From assembly GCF_045287255.1 (NCBI RefSeq), contig NZ_CP137142.1:2542001-2606000 (forward strand): 64,000 nucleotides of DNA, written 5' to 3'. The notes under the pieces were generated by a model, which saw only the letters and a list, made by a program, of their open reading frames with translations, ran no database searches and was not told the origin of the DNA. This document shows, one piece after another, positions 50,585 to 60,543 of this stretch. The stretch comes from Henriciella sp045287255 (GTDB lineage: Bacteria; Pseudomonadota; Alphaproteobacteria; Caulobacterales; Hyphomonadaceae). Every line of letters begins with the position of its first letter. Position 1 is the stretch's first letter. Position numbers and translations under genes: made by a program.

Positions 50585-53356
50585 GTGAGTGACGAAAATA
50601 CGCCGCCAGAAGAGCCGGAAACACCTGATCTGCCATCCGAAGATGGCGTTGATCCGGTCAGCATCGAAACTGAGCTGAAGCGGTCTTATCTCGACTATGC
50701 GATGAGCGTCATTGTCAGCCGGGCACTGCCGGATGTCCGGGATGGTCTGAAGCCCGTGCACCGCCGGATTCTGTACGCCATGCAGGTCAACGGCAACACA
50801 CCGGATAAGCCTTATAAGAAATCCGCGAATATTGTCGGGGCCGTGATGGGTAACTTCCACCCGCATGGCGACAGCGCGATTTATGACGCCCTCGTGCGGA
50901 TGGCACAGCCTTTCTCGATGGGACTACCACTGGTTGATGGTCAGGGGAATTTCGGCTCAATCGATAATGATCCTCCTGCGGCGATGCGCTACACTGAATC
51001 GCGGATGGAGAAGGCAGCGACTTACCTGCTCGCCGACATCGACAAGGATACAGTCGACTTTCAGGACACCTATGATGGCTCTCAACAGGAACCGATGGTC
51101 CTGCCTGCCCAGTATCCAAACCTGTTGGTCAATGGCGCGGGCGGTATCGCGGTTGGGATGGCGACGAATATTCCGCCACACAATTTGGGCGAAGTGATCG
51201 ATGCGACCCTCGCGATGATTGATGAGCCGGCGATTGATGATGAAGCTCTGTTGGAAATTGTTCCCGGACCTGATTTCCCGACAGGTGGCCTAATCCTCGG
51301 CTATACCGGTTCTCGCAAGGCCTTGCTGGAGGGCCGCGGCTCTGTCCTGATGCGCGCCAAAACCGACTTTGAGGAAATGCGCAACGGGCGTCAGGCCATT
51401 ATCGTGACCGAAATACCGTTTCAGGTGAACAAGGCCGCGCTGGTTGAGAAAATCGCCATGATGGTTCGCGACAAGAAGATTGAGGGCATCGCTGATCTGC
51501 GCGACGAGTCTGATCGTCACGGCATCCGGGTGGTGATTGAGATCAAGAAGGATGCGAGCGGCGACGTCGTTCTAAATCAGCTCTTCCGCTACTCTCAGCT
51601 GCAGACATCGTTCCCGGCCAATATGCTGGCGCTGAATGGTGGACGCCCGGAGCAATTGAACCTGCGCCAGATTTTGCAGGCCTTTATTCAGTTCCGCGAA
51701 GAAGTTGTCGCCCGCCGTACCAAGTTTGACCTGAACAAGGCTCGTGACCGCGCGCACGTCTTGGTTGGCTTGGCGCTGGCTGTGGCCAATATCGATGAGA
51801 TTATCGCGATTATCCGCCATGCTCCTGACCCGAACACCGCGCGCGAGCGTTTGCTGGCAAAAGCCTGGCCAATCATGGATATGGGACCACTTCTGGATCT
51901 GGTCGCCGACCGTCGTACGCGCTGGGATGGCGATGAAGCGATCTTCCTGTCAGATGAACAGGCGCGCGCCATTCTCGCCTTACAGCTGTCTCGCCTGACC
52001 GGGCTTGGCCGCGATGAGATTGGTAATGAAGCCAAGAGTCTGGCTGAAAAGATTGCTGACTATCTCGACATTCTGCGCTCACGTCCGCGCGTTCTGGATA
52101 TCATCCGTGGTGAACTCAACGAAGTGAAAGAGAAGTTCGCGGTGCCGCGGCGCTCTGAGTTTACCTTTGGCGGCGCTGACCTTGATGATGAAGACCTGAT
52201 CGAGCGCGAAGATATGGTCGTGACCGTGACCCATGGCGGTTACGTTAAGCGGACCCCGCTCGCGACCTATCGGACCCAGCATCGCGGCGGCAAAGGCCGA
52301 TCCGGCATCTCGATGAAGGACGAGGATTTTGTCACCCGCGTCTTCATGGCCAATACCCATACCGAGGTCCTGTTCTTCAGCTCTGAAGGCATGGTCTATA
52401 AGGAGAAGGTCTGGCGGCTGCCGATTGGATCACCACAGTCGCGCGGCAAGGCGCTGGTCAATATCTTCCCGCTATCCAAGGATGAGCGGATTGAGAGCAT
52501 TATGCCCCTGCCAGATGATGAGGAGTCGCGTCAGCAGCTGGACGTGATGTTCGCGACCCGCTCTGGCGGGATCCGCCGCAACAAGCTGTCCGACTTCATT
52601 CGCGTCAATCGCAACGGCAAAATTGCGATGAAACTGGACGAGGGTGATGGCATTGTCCGTGTACGGATTTGTTCACCAGATCAGGATGTCATGCTGACCA
52701 CAGCGCTTGGCCAATGTATCCGTTTCCGCGTCGATGACGTTCGTGTCTTTGCAGGCCGTAACTCAACGGGTGTACGCGGCATTCGCTTGGCCGATGGCGA
52801 TGAAGTTATATCCATGGGCATTCTGCGCCATATTGATGTGACCAGTGCTGAGGCTCGCGCCTATCTCAAACACGCAACCGCGATGCGCCGCGCCGCAATG
52901 GGCGATGATGAAGAACCTGTTGAAGCCGTTGCCGACGATGAGGGCGATGATGGCGAAGACGAAGCCGCTCTGTCGCCAGAGCGTATTGCCGAGCTTGGCG
53001 CTGCAGAGCAGTTCATTCTGTCAATCGCAGATGACGGCATGGGCAAGCGCTCAAGCGCGTATGATTACCGCGTCACTGGGCGTGGCGGCAAAGGGCTTGT
53101 CGCGCATAATATCTGGGGCAGCAACAAGAAGGCTGGACCGATCAAGAAGATCGCGTCCTCCTTCACGGTGGCTGATGAAGATGAGGTCATGCTGGTCACA
53201 GATGCCGGGCAATTGATCCGCACACCGGTTGAGCAAATCCGCATTGCCGGGCGCGCCACATCCGGCGTTTGGGTCCTGCGCACCAAGGAAACTGAGCGGG
53301 TTGTCTCTGTGGCACGTCTTGCCGACACGGGTGAAGACGATACAGAAGAGAGCTAA
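50585..53356 (+). CDS. gyrA: DNA gyrase subunit A
   Basis: 923 residues from a GTG at 50585 with AAGAGG upstream; an ATG at 50537 lacks a binding site but is in frame. The catalytic Tyr is in RYTESRM (Y136), the quinolone-resistance region reads NFHPHGDSAIYDAL with Ser97 and Asp101 in the sensitive state, and the GyrA box is QHRGGKG. An acidic insert (DDEEPVEAVADDEGDDGEDE) is inside the C-terminal beta-pinwheel. It introduces negative supercoils with GyrB. Confidence 0.96.
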   Translation: MSDENTPPEEPETPDLPSEDGVDPVSIETELKRSYLDYAMSVIVSRALPDVRDGLKPVHRRILYAMQVNGNTPDKPYKKSANIVGAVMGNFHPHGDSAIYDALVRMAQPFSMGLPLVDGQGNFGSIDNDPPAAMRYTESRMEKAATYLLADIDKDTVDFQDTYDGSQQEPMVLPAQYPNLLVNGAGGIAVGMATNIPPHNLGEVIDATLAMIDEPAIDDEALLEIVPGPDFPTGGLILGYTGSRKALLEGRGSVLMRAKTDFEEMRNGRQAIIVTEIPFQVNKAALVEKIAMMVRDKKIEGIADLRDESDRHGIRVVIEIKKDASGDVVLNQLFRYSQLQTSFPANMLALNGGRPEQLNLRQILQAFIQFREEVVARRTKFDLNKARDRAHVLVGLALAVANIDEIIAIIRHAPDPNTARERLLAKAWPIMDMGPLLDLVADRRTRWDGDEAIFLSDEQARAILALQLSRLTGLGRDEIGNEAKSLAEKIADYLDILRSRPRVLDIIRGELNEVKEKFAVPRRSEFTFGGADLDDEDLIEREDMVVTVTHGGYVKRTPLATYRTQHRGGKGRSGISMKDEDFVTRVFMANTHTEVLFFSSEGMVYKEKVWRLPIGSPQSRGKALVNIFPLSKDERIESIMPLPDDEESRQQLDVMFATRSGGIRRNKLSDFIRVNRNGKIAMKLDEGDGIVRVRICSPDQDVMLTTALGQCIRFRVDDVRVFAGRNSTGVRGIRLADGDEVISMGILRHIDVTSAEARAYLKHATAMRRAAMGDDEEPVEAVADDEGDDGEDEAALSPERIAELGAAEQFILSIADDGMGKRSSAYDYRVTGRGGKGLVAHNIWGSNKKAGPIKKIASSFTVADEDEVMLVTDAGQLIRTPVEQIRIAGRATSGVWVLRTKETERVVSVARLADTGEDDTEES

Positions 53357-53401
53357 GGCATTCGGCAATTCCACTCGCTGACCGGATGCGCGGAGGAAGC
53401 T

Positions 53402-53899
53402 ATGGAACGCGTTGGGCTGTATCCGGGAACATTTGATCCGGTCACGATGGGGCATCTCGATATTATTGGTCGAGGGATGAAACTGGTTGATCGCCTGATC
53501 ATTGGCGTTGCTGTCAGCGAAGCGAAACGCCCGCTTTTCCTGCTCGAAGAGCGCATTGAGATGATGAAAGAAGAGTGCGGCAAACTCGAAGGACCGGGCC
53601 GCGCCAAAGTTGAAGTTTTGCCCTTTGACACATTGCTGATGCATTTTGCTGAAAGTGTCGGGGCAAATGTAATTGTCCGCGGCCTGCGGGCGGTTTCAGA
53701 TTTTGAGTATGAGTTCCAGATGACCGCCATGAATGAGGCACTGAATCGCGAGATTGAAACTGTCTTCCTGATGGCCGATGTAAGACATCAGGCGGTGGCC
53801 TCGCGTCTGGTGAAAGAGATTGCGCGGTTTGGCGGCGACATCACGTCGTTTGTGACACCGACAGTCAAAGAACGTTTACTGGAGAAGTATCGCAAATGA
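53402..53899 (+). CDS. coaD: Phosphopantetheine adenylyltransferase CoaD
   Basis: 165 residues. Nucleotidyltransferase motif YPGTFDPVTMGHLDI (T/HxGH), RGLRAVSDFEYEFQM in the middle and a C-terminal SRLVKEIARFGGDI. Fourth step of CoA synthesis. CGGAGGAAGC precedes the ATG; overlaps the cyclophilin gene by ATGA. Confidence 0.95.
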   Translation: MERVGLYPGTFDPVTMGHLDIIGRGMKLVDRLIIGVAVSEAKRPLFLLEERIEMMKEECGKLEGPGRAKVEVLPFDTLLMHFAESVGANVIVRGLRAVSDFEYEFQMTAMNEALNREIETVFLMADVRHQAVASRLVKEIARFGGDITSFVTPTVKERLLEKYRK

Positions 53900-54780
53900 T
53901 CATTCGTTCAGCTCTGACAGCCCTCACCTGTCTTGGTATCGTCGCATGTGCTGGTGCACAAACTCCAACCGAAGAGGCCCCGACCCCAACAGTTGAAGAT
54001 GTTAAAGCCAATCCAGACGCCTGGCGCGCTGTTGACCCGAACAATCTGATCATCCTGACCACAACCAAAGGCGAAGTCGTCATCGAACTTCTCCCGGCAG
54101 TGGCAGAAGTCCATGCTGAACAATTCCGCGCCTACACGCGCAATGGTCATTATGACAACACGCCTTTCCACCGGGTAATCCGGGACTTCATGGCGCAAGG
54201 CGGTGATGTCGAGCAAACCCATGGCCGCGAAAGCATGCTGGAGCCAATGGCAGGTGAGTTTACGTTCCGCCGTAGCCCTGCTGATATGGCAATTGACCCG
54301 ATCGGGCCTGCTGATTCAGCCGTTGGTGGTTATTATATGGGCTTCCCGATCGAAACCCAGGCCCAATTCCTGGCGGACCTTTCCATTGATGGCCTGGTTG
54401 AGAGCTGGATTCCACATTGTAAGGGCGTTGTTTCAACAGCGCGCACAAATGATCCAAACTCCGGTAATGCCCAATTCTTCCTGATGACAGGCCGGGCCGA
54501 ACATCTAGACAAAGGCTATACTGCCAAAGGCCGTGTCCTGCTCGGACAAGAGGCCGTTGACAACATCAAGCTTGGCCGCGGTGAGAATGGCTCCCCGGTT
54601 GATAATCCTGATATTCTACAGAAAGCCGTACTTGTTTCCACGCTCCCTGAAAGCGAGCAGCCAAAGGTCTGGGTCCAGCGTACAGACACGCCAGAATGGA
54701 CTGAGCGGCTTGAAGCTGCGGATCGAACGGGAACCCATATCTGCGATCTTCCAGCGGTTCCTGCTGTCCTCGGAAAATAG
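53896..54780 (+). CDS. Cyclophilin-type peptidyl-prolyl isomerase, lipoprotein
   Basis: 294 residues. Lipoprotein signal ending LGIVACAG. Cyclophilin core: TTKGEVVIELLP, THFHRVIRDFMAQGGDV-like run (NTPFHRVIRDFMAQGGDV) with the catalytic Arg, and NSGNAQFFLMTG, but with an insert of about 45 residues between them and a C-terminal extension, so it is longer than PpiA/B (about 165-190). Assists folding in the periplasm. Coupled to coaD. Confidence 0.86.
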   Translation: MIIRSALTALTCLGIVACAGAQTPTEEAPTPTVEDVKANPDAWRAVDPNNLIILTTTKGEVVIELLPAVAEVHAEQFRAYTRNGHYDNTPFHRVIRDFMAQGGDVEQTHGRESMLEPMAGEFTFRRSPADMAIDPIGPADSAVGGYYMGFPIETQAQFLADLSIDGLVESWIPHCKGVVSTARTNDPNSGNAQFFLMTGRAEHLDKGYTAKGRVLLGQEAVDNIKLGRGENGSPVDNPDILQKAVLVSTLPESEQPKVWVQRTDTPEWTERLEAADRTGTHICDLPAVPAVLGK

Positions 54781-54789
54781 TTTTAAACT

Positions 54790-55848
54790 GTGACCGATCT
54801 ATCTGTTTTCGACTTCGAGCTTCCCGAAGCCAATATTGCGCTGCGTCCTGTTGAACCACAGGACGCCGCCCGTATGCTTGTCGTCCATGGCGATGGCCGC
54901 CTGGAAGATGCAACTGTCCGGGATTTGCCGCGCTATCTCGATCCGGGCGATGTCATGGTCTTCAACGATACACGCGTCATCCCGGCAGCCCTGAAAGGGG
55001 TTCGGGCCGCGCGGGATGAGCTGGGCAATGATATCCCCGTTGATGCCAATCTGGTTGAACGGGTAGACCAACGCACATGGCGCGCCCTTGCTCGCCCTGG
55101 CAAACGACTGAAGATTGGGGATCAGATCACCTTTGGAGAGGATTTTGCCGCGCAGGTGATCGATAAGTTGGAAAGCGGTGAAACCGTACTTCGGTTTGAA
55201 CAGTCTGGCGCCAATCTGGATTCCGCGCTTGATCGATTTGGCGCCATGCCCCTGCCCCCCTATATCGCGCGCCGTCGCGCCGCCGATGCCAATGACAGGA
55301 ACACCTATCAGACCAGCTTTGCCAGCGATGACGCTCAATCAGTTGCGGCCCCAACCGCGGGCCTGCACTTCACACCGCGATTACTCGGTGAAATTGATGC
55401 AGCTGGTATTGTACGTGAGCAAGTCCGGCTGCATGTCGGACTCGGCACGTTCGCCCCTCTTAAAGATGAGCAGATTGAAGCGGGCAAACTGCATGAGGAA
55501 TGGCGGCGCGTCACACCAGAAGTTGCCGCCCGGCTGAATGCTGCTCGGCAGGGCGGCAGGCGCTGTGTTGCCGTGGGCACGACGGCCCTGCGAACGCTTG
55601 AAAGCGCGGCACGCCCTGATGAGGTGATTGAGGCTGTTACTGGGCCAACAGATATCTTCCTGATGCCAGGTTATAAGTTCCGTGCCACGGACGCGTTGGT
55701 CACGAATTTCCATCTGCCAAAATCGAGCCTGTTCATGCTGGTTTGTGCCTTGATGGATACTGACATTATGCAAGCGGCCTACGCCCATGCTGTGCGGGAG
55801 GATTATCGCTTTTACTCGTATGGCGATGCCTGTTTGCTTTTGCCCTGA
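54790..55848 (+). CDS. queA: S-adenosylmethionine:tRNA ribosyltransferase-isomerase QueA
   Basis: 352 residues starting with GTG at 54790, 10 bases after the preceding stop. Family segments: FDFELPEANIALRPVEPQDAARML, PGDVMVFNDTRVIPA, TAGLHFTPRLL and HVGLGTFAPLK. Adds epoxycyclopentane ring to preQ1 in tRNA during queuosine synthesis. No tgt is nearby in the window. Confidence 0.93.
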   Translation: MTDLSVFDFELPEANIALRPVEPQDAARMLVVHGDGRLEDATVRDLPRYLDPGDVMVFNDTRVIPAALKGVRAARDELGNDIPVDANLVERVDQRTWRALARPGKRLKIGDQITFGEDFAAQVIDKLESGETVLRFEQSGANLDSALDRFGAMPLPPYIARRRAADANDRNTYQTSFASDDAQSVAAPTAGLHFTPRLLGEIDAAGIVREQVRLHVGLGTFAPLKDEQIEAGKLHEEWRRVTPEVAARLNAARQGGRRCVAVGTTALRTLESAARPDEVIEAVTGPTDIFLMPGYKFRATDALVTNFHLPKSSLFMLVCALMDTDIMQAAYAHAVREDYRFYSYGDACLLLP

Positions 55849-55901
55849 CGCAAGACAAACAAGCCCTTGCATCCCTCTCGCTGACAGGCCACACACAGGC
55901 C

Positions 55902-57275
55902 ATGAGCGAACGCCAAGAGTCTGACGCTGAGGCTGTGTCCGAGCCTGAAGCTTTGTTGGAAGACCTCCAACATGCCGTGTTGGAGGGCAATAAAGTCTGG
56001 CTGTCAGAAACGATTGAGCAACTACACCCGGCTGATGCGTCCGACCTGCTTGAGCAGCTCTCCACCGAGGACTTCGAAACTGCTGTTGAGCTTCTGGGCG
56101 GTGAGCTGCCCTCGGAAGTCTTGGCTGAGCTGCGAGACGAATACAGGGAAGACGCGGTTGAAGTTCTCTCCGATAAGGCTGTTGCCGACGCGATTGACGA
56201 GATGGACTCCGATGATGCCACGGCTGTTCTCGAGGACCTAGACGATGAACGCCGCGAGCGTGTCCTCGATGAGCTGGAACCTGAAGACCGCGCCGTTCTG
56301 GAAGCCAATCTTATTTATGAGGAAGACACCGCTGGTCGGTTGATGCAGCGTGAATTCCTGTCGGCGCCTGAGTTCTGGACGGTTGGGCAAACAATTGATT
56401 TTGCGCGTGACAATGCCGAGGATCTGCCGACTGATTTTTATGAAGTCTACGTCGTTGACCCAATGCACAAACCGCTTGGCTATGTCTTGCTATCCCAGCT
56501 CCTACGGACTGAGCGAGATATAAAACTTGCAGACATTATGGAGACGTTCGATTCCGATATTCGGGTCGATATGGATCAGGAAGAAGTCGCTTATCAGTTC
56601 CAGAAATATGCGCTGGCCTCTGCTCCGGTCAAAGATCCAAACGGGCGCCTGATCGGGATGATCACTGTGGATGACATGGTCCACGTTATTCAGGAAGAGA
56701 ACACAGAAGACCTTTTGGCCCTCGCCGGTGTGTCTTCGGCGGACGGCTCCGATACGGTCTGGGAATCAGTCAAAGCGCGCGCGCCATGGCTGGCCATCAA
56801 TCTGATTACTGCCTTTATTGCCTCAGGCATCATCTCGCTGTTTGAAGGCACACTGGATCGGCTTGTACAGCTTGCCATTCTGATGCCGGTTGTTGCCGCC
56901 TTGGCGGGCAATGCGGGAAGTCAGGGGCTTACTGTTGCTGTGCGCGCCATCGCGGAGCGTGAGATGGAAGGCAAGGCCAGCCGCCGCGCGGTCGTGCGCG
57001 AAACGCTGACAGGACTGGTGAATGGGCTGATTTTTGCCGTCGGTGTTGGCTTGATCGCCTTCTTCTGGTTCTGGAAAGTTGACCTTGCTGTCGTGATCGG
57101 TGTGGCGATGTTTGCGAGCTTCGTATGGGCCGGGATTTCGGGCATTCTGGTCCCGCTGACCTTGAAGCGGCTAGGGGCCGACCCTGCCGTGGCGTCTTCA
57201 GTTTTCGTCCTCACTCTGACCGATGTGATGGCGTTTTTCAGCTTCCTCGGTCTTGCCACGCTCGTTCTCCTGTAG
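55902..57275 (+). CDS. mgtE: Magnesium transporter MgtE
   Basis: 457 residues. N-terminal helical repeat domain (LHPADASDLLEQLSTEDFETAVELLG), two CBS domains (about 140-260) and five C-terminal membrane helices with the MgtE-typical VVAALAGNAGSQGLTVAVRAIA. Homodimeric magnesium channel gated by its cytosolic domains. Confidence 0.93.
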   Translation: MSERQESDAEAVSEPEALLEDLQHAVLEGNKVWLSETIEQLHPADASDLLEQLSTEDFETAVELLGGELPSEVLAELRDEYREDAVEVLSDKAVADAIDEMDSDDATAVLEDLDDERRERVLDELEPEDRAVLEANLIYEEDTAGRLMQREFLSAPEFWTVGQTIDFARDNAEDLPTDFYEVYVVDPMHKPLGYVLLSQLLRTERDIKLADIMETFDSDIRVDMDQEEVAYQFQKYALASAPVKDPNGRLIGMITVDDMVHVIQEENTEDLLALAGVSSADGSDTVWESVKARAPWLAINLITAFIASGIISLFEGTLDRLVQLAILMPVVAALAGNAGSQGLTVAVRAIAEREMEGKASRRAVVRETLTGLVNGLIFAVGVGLIAFFWFWKVDLAVVIGVAMFASFVWAGISGILVPLTLKRLGADPAVASSVFVLTLTDVMAFFSFLGLATLVLL

Positions 57276-57289
57276 TGTTTGCCCTAAGC

Positions 57290-57303
57290 GGCGCGGCACT
57301 TGC
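57290..57303 (+). promoter_or_regulatory. Sigma-54 (-24/-12) promoter element upstream of spmX
   Basis: GG (57290-57291) and GC (57302-57303) are separated by exactly 10 bases. Against TGGCACG-N4-TTGCA the sequence reads CGGCGCG-N4-TTGCA, two mismatches. Expected start about 57315, 36 bases before the ATG. Caulobacter spmX is transcribed by sigma-54 with TacA; the activator site is not identified here. Confidence 0.55.
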
Positions 57304-57350
57304 AGTACCGTTACGATTGGATGGAGAAACTGTCCCAAAGCGGAGCAGAA

Positions 57351-58634
57351 ATGGCATCGCATATGCGCACATCCCGCGCTGGCCTGGAACTGATCAAGCA
57401 GTTTGAAGGCTATCGCCCGAATGATCAGGAGCTTCCTGATGGCCGCTTTATTGTCGGCTACGGCCACGTGCGCGCCGAAAAAGGCGAAGAGCGTCTGAGC
57501 AAAGCGGAAGCGGAAGCGCTGCTAAGGGAGCATGACCTGCCACGTATTGAGCAACTGGTGCAAGATAGTGTCCTCGCCCCGCTTAATCAGAATGAGTTCG
57601 ACGCGCTGGTCTCATTTGCGTTCAATATTGGCGCAAGCGCCTTTGTGAAATCTGATGTTGTTGCCTACCTGAACAGTGGTAACCGTTTGGCGTCTGCAAC
57701 AGCCATGGATGTCTGGCGCAAGGCCCGTATTGGCGGACGCGTCCAGGTTGTCGATGCTCTGGTGCGTCGCCGCGCAGCTGAAAAAGCCCTGTTCCTGACA
57801 GCACCAGGGCATATGCCATCAGCAGCCAGTGTTATGTATCGCCCCGTCGCTGATCGTCCCCCCGCCCTCAAAGCGCCCGTCAAACCGCGTGAAATTGTTG
57901 TGGAGCGCTCCACGCCCGCTGAACCCATCAGCGAGCCAAAGCAAACTGCCCCAGAAGCCGCCGCAGAATCTATCCGCAAGCAGATGCAGGACATTCTGGG
58001 CACCAATGGCGAAAAAGTCTCAGGCCACGACGCGGCAAATGATGATCGCAAAGAGTCCATAGAAACCGATGGGGCCAGCCCTGAAGAGATCAAAGCTGCG
58101 ATCTCAGAACTGGCCGGAAATGAAGAACCCAGTACCGGTGTGCAGAAATCGATGTGGCCACCGCGCCAGGAAACATCTTTGGCTGCAAGGGAAGAGGCTG
58201 AAGAGGATTTACCTCCCCCGCCTTTTCTTGAGCGCGTGGTAACGGCCCCAGAACCTGCCGCGCCCGCGCCAAAGCTGGTCCGTGACCCGGAACCACAGCC
58301 ACCTGTCACAATCATTGATGACCTTGAAGAGGTAGAAATCCCGCCTCGCGCAGGCATGGGCGGCATTGGTGAAGGTGTTCGCCTGCAGGAACCGCTGGTT
58401 GAGTCCAACCCTGACAATAAACTGCTGAACGCTGCCCCGTTTGGACTTCTGGCCCTGATTGGCGCCGCCCTTGCGGGGTATGGTCTGGCCGACTTCTTTG
58501 GTTTGGTCCAATCAGGGGAAACCATAGAGAGCGACATAGCGGTATACTTGCCGCCTTTCCTGATCCTGCTGGGCGCGCTGTTGCTGATTGTGATGGGCTA
58601 TTACTGCCTGCGGACGCTCTTCTCTAAAGATTAG
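57351..58634 (+). CDS. spmX: SpmX-like stalked-pole protein (muramidase-like domain + two membrane helices)
   Basis: 427 residues from the ATG at 57351 with GGAGCAGAA upstream, close in length to Caulobacter SpmX (431). An N-terminal GH24 lysozyme-like domain (about 6-145) includes FEGYRPNDQELPDGRFIVGYGH; the catalytic E is kept (E19), but the Asp of the usual triad is absent at its spacing and the Thr is Ile34, as SpmX is known to have a remodelled, non-hydrolytic site. Then comes a long Pro/Glu-rich acidic linker and two membrane helices (ending CLRTLFSKD). In Caulobacter it localises and activates the kinase DivJ at the old pole; here this role is inferred. Confidence 0.82.
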   Translation: MASHMRTSRAGLELIKQFEGYRPNDQELPDGRFIVGYGHVRAEKGEERLSKAEAEALLREHDLPRIEQLVQDSVLAPLNQNEFDALVSFAFNIGASAFVKSDVVAYLNSGNRLASATAMDVWRKARIGGRVQVVDALVRRRAAEKALFLTAPGHMPSAASVMYRPVADRPPALKAPVKPREIVVERSTPAEPISEPKQTAPEAAAESIRKQMQDILGTNGEKVSGHDAANDDRKESIETDGASPEEIKAAISELAGNEEPSTGVQKSMWPPRQETSLAAREEAEEDLPPPPFLERVVTAPEPAAPAPKLVRDPEPQPPVTIIDDLEEVEIPPRAGMGGIGEGVRLQEPLVESNPDNKLLNAAPFGLLALIGAALAGYGLADFFGLVQSGETIESDIAVYLPPFLILLGALLLIVMGYYCLRTLFSKD

Positions 58635-58671
58635 GTTTGGCAATACGGGCATGTCCGGCTAAAGAGCGGGC

Positions 58672-59844
58672 ATGATACCGAACAGATATCCCACACTGAA
58701 CTTCGACCTTGGCGAAACTGCGGACATGATCCGCGATACTGTGCAAGGATTTGCCCAACACGAAATCGCGCCGCTCGCCGCCGAGATTGACCAGACCGAT
58801 GTGTTCCCTCGTCACCTGTTGCCAAAAATGGGCGAACTTGGCCTGCTTGGCATCACAGTTGAAGAAGAATGGGGCGGTTCAGGCCTTGGCTATCTTGAGC
58901 ATGTCGTCGCGATGGAAGAAATCTCCCGCGCTTCGGCTTCAGTGGGCCTCTCCTATGGGGCGCACTCCAACCTCTGCGTGAACCAATTGCGCCGCTGGGG
59001 CAATGATGACCAGAAGTCGCGCTATCTGGAAAAGCTTGTCACGGGCGAACATCTGGGCGCCCTCGCGATGAGTGAGAGCAGTGCTGGCTCTGATGTTGTG
59101 TCCATGAAACTGCGCGCCGACAAGAAGGGTGATCGCTATATCCTGAACGGCACGAAGATGTGGATCACCAACTCGCCCGATGCTGATACGTTGATCGTCT
59201 ACGCCAAGACTGAGCCGGAGAAGAAATCGCGCGGGATTACCGCCTTCCTGATCGAGCGCGGGATGAAGGGTTTCTCCGTGGCGCAGAAGCTCGACAAGCT
59301 AGGCATGCGCGGATCTGAGACCGGGGAACTGGTTTTTGAAGACTGCGAAGTGCCCGAAGAGAATGTCATGGGGCCACTGAATGGCGGCGTTGAGGTGCTG
59401 ATGAGCGGTCTCGACTATGAACGCGCCGTTCTCTCGGCTGGACCGACCGGGATCATGCAAGCCTGTATGGATGTCGTCGTGCCGTACGTTCACGACCGCA
59501 AACAGTTCGGCAAATCGATTGGCGAGTTCCAGCTCGTGCAGGGCAAGCTCGCGGATATGTATGTCCAGATGAATGCTGCCAAAGCCTATGTCTATGCGGT
59601 TGCGAAAGCCTGTGATCGCGGCGAGACAACCCGAAAAGATGCCGCCGGGGCGATCCTCTATGCCGCTGAAACCGCCACCAAGCTGGCGCTAGACGCAATT
59701 CAGCTGCTTGGCGGGAATGGTTATATCAACGAATATCCGACCGGGCGCCTGCTTCGCGATGCCAAGCTCTATGAGATTGGCGCGGGTACCAGTGAAATCC
59801 GCCGCTTCCTGATCGGGCGGGAACTGTTCGGCGAAACAGGTTGA
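58672..59844 (+). CDS. ivd: Isovaleryl-CoA dehydrogenase
   Basis: 390 residues. Second oxidative step of leucine degradation. Signatures include LGALAMSESSAGSDVVSM, the IVD-typical YERAVLSAGPTGIMQA, and C-terminal LLGGNGYINEYPTGRLLRDAKLYEIGAGTSEIRR with the catalytic Glu expected earlier, in the Y-E-R segment (DYERAVL), as in IVD rather than in medium-chain enzymes. Its partner mccB lies 2.6 kb downstream, past two unrelated genes. Confidence 0.92.
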   Translation: MIPNRYPTLNFDLGETADMIRDTVQGFAQHEIAPLAAEIDQTDVFPRHLLPKMGELGLLGITVEEEWGGSGLGYLEHVVAMEEISRASASVGLSYGAHSNLCVNQLRRWGNDDQKSRYLEKLVTGEHLGALAMSESSAGSDVVSMKLRADKKGDRYILNGTKMWITNSPDADTLIVYAKTEPEKKSRGITAFLIERGMKGFSVAQKLDKLGMRGSETGELVFEDCEVPEENVMGPLNGGVEVLMSGLDYERAVLSAGPTGIMQACMDVVVPYVHDRKQFGKSIGEFQLVQGKLADMYVQMNAAKAYVYAVAKACDRGETTRKDAAGAILYAAETATKLALDAIQLLGGNGYINEYPTGRLLRDAKLYEIGAGTSEIRRFLIGRELFGETG

Positions 59845-59889
59845 CACTAAGGCAAGCTATCCCAGAATACCTCGTGTGGAGGGATAGCG

Positions 59890-60543
59890 ATGCGTCGATT
59901 ATGTTTTGTCATTATGTGGGTGTTCTGCAGCGAGTTCGCTCTTGCTCAAAACAATCCTGAACCCAGCGAACCTGAATATCGGGAAGCATCGGAGTGCATT
60001 GAAGACCGGGACGCCCTCATGTCTCTGGATTATTGGACATTTGATCAGGACCCTGCACAGGGTGTGCGCGCCATCGCATCAAAGCCCGGGTGTAAATTGG
60101 TCGCTGCAGATTTGATCAGCGATTTCCATCACGCTCTGCGTGAAAAATCTGAGCCAGTCATACTGGATCATCCGGCAGGGCAAGTCACCATAAGTGAGAC
60201 TGGCGAGATCACGCTTCTTTACTGGCATGAAGGCCAGATCAGAGCTTTCGAGAACCAGAAGGTTGCAGCCATCGAATTGTTTGAGCTGAGCCTGAAACCG
60301 GAAGATCAGAATAATCGCGGTTGGAATGAATACGTACGCGCTTCGATTGCATTCCTGCAAAACGATTTAGAGGAATTGCAAACTCAACGCACGCTAATGG
60401 CGCAGAGTGATCGACCAAGCGCGCTTAATCTCGGCGTTGTTGATAGTTTGATTGCCTGCTTTGGTAAGACATATTCAGAGGCGTACAGCATGCCGGATTG
60501 TAATAGACGCCCTGGCTTTCAAGAACGTGCAGCGGAAAACTAA
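59890..60543 (+). CDS. Secreted hypothetical protein
   Basis: 217 residues, signal peptide MRRLCFVIMWVFCSEFALAQ, GGAGGG upstream of the ATG. The body has four cysteines (ECIEDRD, GCKL, LIACFG, PDCNRR) and a helical part in the C-terminal half. AT-richer than neighbours. No family recognised. Its stop overlaps the patatin gene end tail-to-tail by 4 bases. Confidence 0.65.
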   Translation: MRRLCFVIMWVFCSEFALAQNNPEPSEPEYREASECIEDRDALMSLDYWTFDQDPAQGVRAIASKPGCKLVAADLISDFHHALREKSEPVILDHPAGQVTISETGEITLLYWHEGQIRAFENQKVAAIELFELSLKPEDQNNRGWNEYVRASIAFLQNDLEELQTQRTLMAQSDRPSALNLGVVDSLIACFGKTYSEAYSMPDCNRRPGFQERAAEN

